Of a stretch of DNA of 14,043 nt, positions 13,921 through 14,043 are shown piece by piece. The stretch is taken from assembly GCA_030637135.1 (NCBI GenBank), contig DAOVVO010000024.1, positions 1 through 14,043 of the forward strand, given 5' to 3'. The notes under the pieces were generated by a model, which searched no databases, was not told the DNA's origin, and worked only from the letters and a program-made list of their open reading frames with translations. This DNA is from Nitrospirota bacterium. Its GTDB lineage: Bacteria > Nitrospirota > Thermodesulfovibrionia > UBA6902 > BMS3Bbin08. The translations under genes and the position numbers were made by a program. How positions within the stretch are numbered: position 1 is the stretch's first letter; every line of letters begins with the position of its first letter.

Positions 13921-14043
13921 GCAAACAATATTATGTATACATACTGACTAAAAAAATAAATACGGTTTTATATACCGGTATTACAGGAGATTTGATAAAA
14001 AGGGTATACGAACATAAACAAAAAATAGTGGAAGGTTTTACAA
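13917..14043 (+). CDS. GIY-YIG domain nuclease, truncated by window end
   Basis: The first 42 residues of a small single-domain GIY-YIG protein are present and the frame runs off the window. YYVYIL (5-10) supplies the GIY-like motif, LYTGITGDL (18-26) the YIG-like motif, and R29 in LIKRVYEHK is the expected catalytic Arg. H33 and K34 follow as usual. These stand-alone proteins (the YhbQ/UPF0213 group, often mis-annotated as UvrC-like) are usually 80-100 residues. The family cuts DNA, but the biological role of the small forms is unclear. There is no good ribosome binding site right before the ATG. A promoter candidate lies at 13764-13792 and a repeat abuts the start. Confidence 0.85.
   Translation, partial: MSKQYYVYILTKKINTVLYTGITGDLIKRVYEHKQKIVEGFT

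Overview
The window looks like chromosomal DNA of a moderately AT-rich Gram-negative bacterium. The Gram-negative reading rests on three lipoprotein-type signal peptides, a PA2779/PA2778-type envelope cassette and a secreted PQQ-type dehydrogenase. Short hairpin repeats between genes are numerous, as in many environmental lineages such as Nitrospirota, Brocadiales-type Planctomycetota and former Deltaproteobacteria. There is no rRNA or other phylogenetic marker, so the lineage remains open. All genes but one are on the + strand.

Layout. Positions 1-222 are intergenic and hold a repeat copy. At 223-1539 lie a small uncharacterised protein and an SDR/RmlD-type reductase, six bases apart. At 1540-1855 there is a strong sigma70-like promoter, a 17-nt palindrome and a second repeat copy, all ahead of a three-gene envelope cassette (1871-3364): a PA2779-family membrane protein, a PA2778-family C39-like cysteine peptidase lipoprotein and a TPR lipoprotein. 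A DUF302 protein (3502-3888) and a FolD homologue (4006-4947) follow. The FolD homologue has lost two residues needed for cyclohydrolase chemistry and carries an internal insertion. A compound palindromic repeat (about 4997-5094) precedes a complete phosphate-uptake operon, pstS-pstC-pstA-pstB-phoU (5234-9342). GC-rich palindromes (9430-9573) separate it from a DUF255/YyaL thioredoxin-domain protein (9607-11574). A purine-rich repeat tract then separates that gene from a convergent, secreted PQQ-dependent sugar dehydrogenase homologue on the - strand. Divergent from the dehydrogenase is a conserved-looking small gene (13014-13461) broken by a one-base frame change. A third, inverted repeat copy and a truncated GIY-YIG nuclease gene at the right edge complete the window.

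How genes work together. PstS captures phosphate, PstC/PstA form the channel, PstB powers it and PhoU links transport to signalling; ATGA overlaps and short gaps indicate one transcript. The PA2779/peptidase/TPR trio is probably one envelope module: in PA2778 proteins, as I recall them, the peptidase and TPR regions are one polypeptide, whereas here they are two adjacent genes. The PA2779 protein has a Gly-Gly just before its C-terminal membrane helix, which suggests it could be the peptidase's substrate. The remaining genes are metabolic singletons without an obvious common pathway.

The points most worth a second look are the FolD variant, the PA2779/PA2778/TPR module with its promoter and palindrome, the frame-broken gene, and the three-copy hairpin repeat family.
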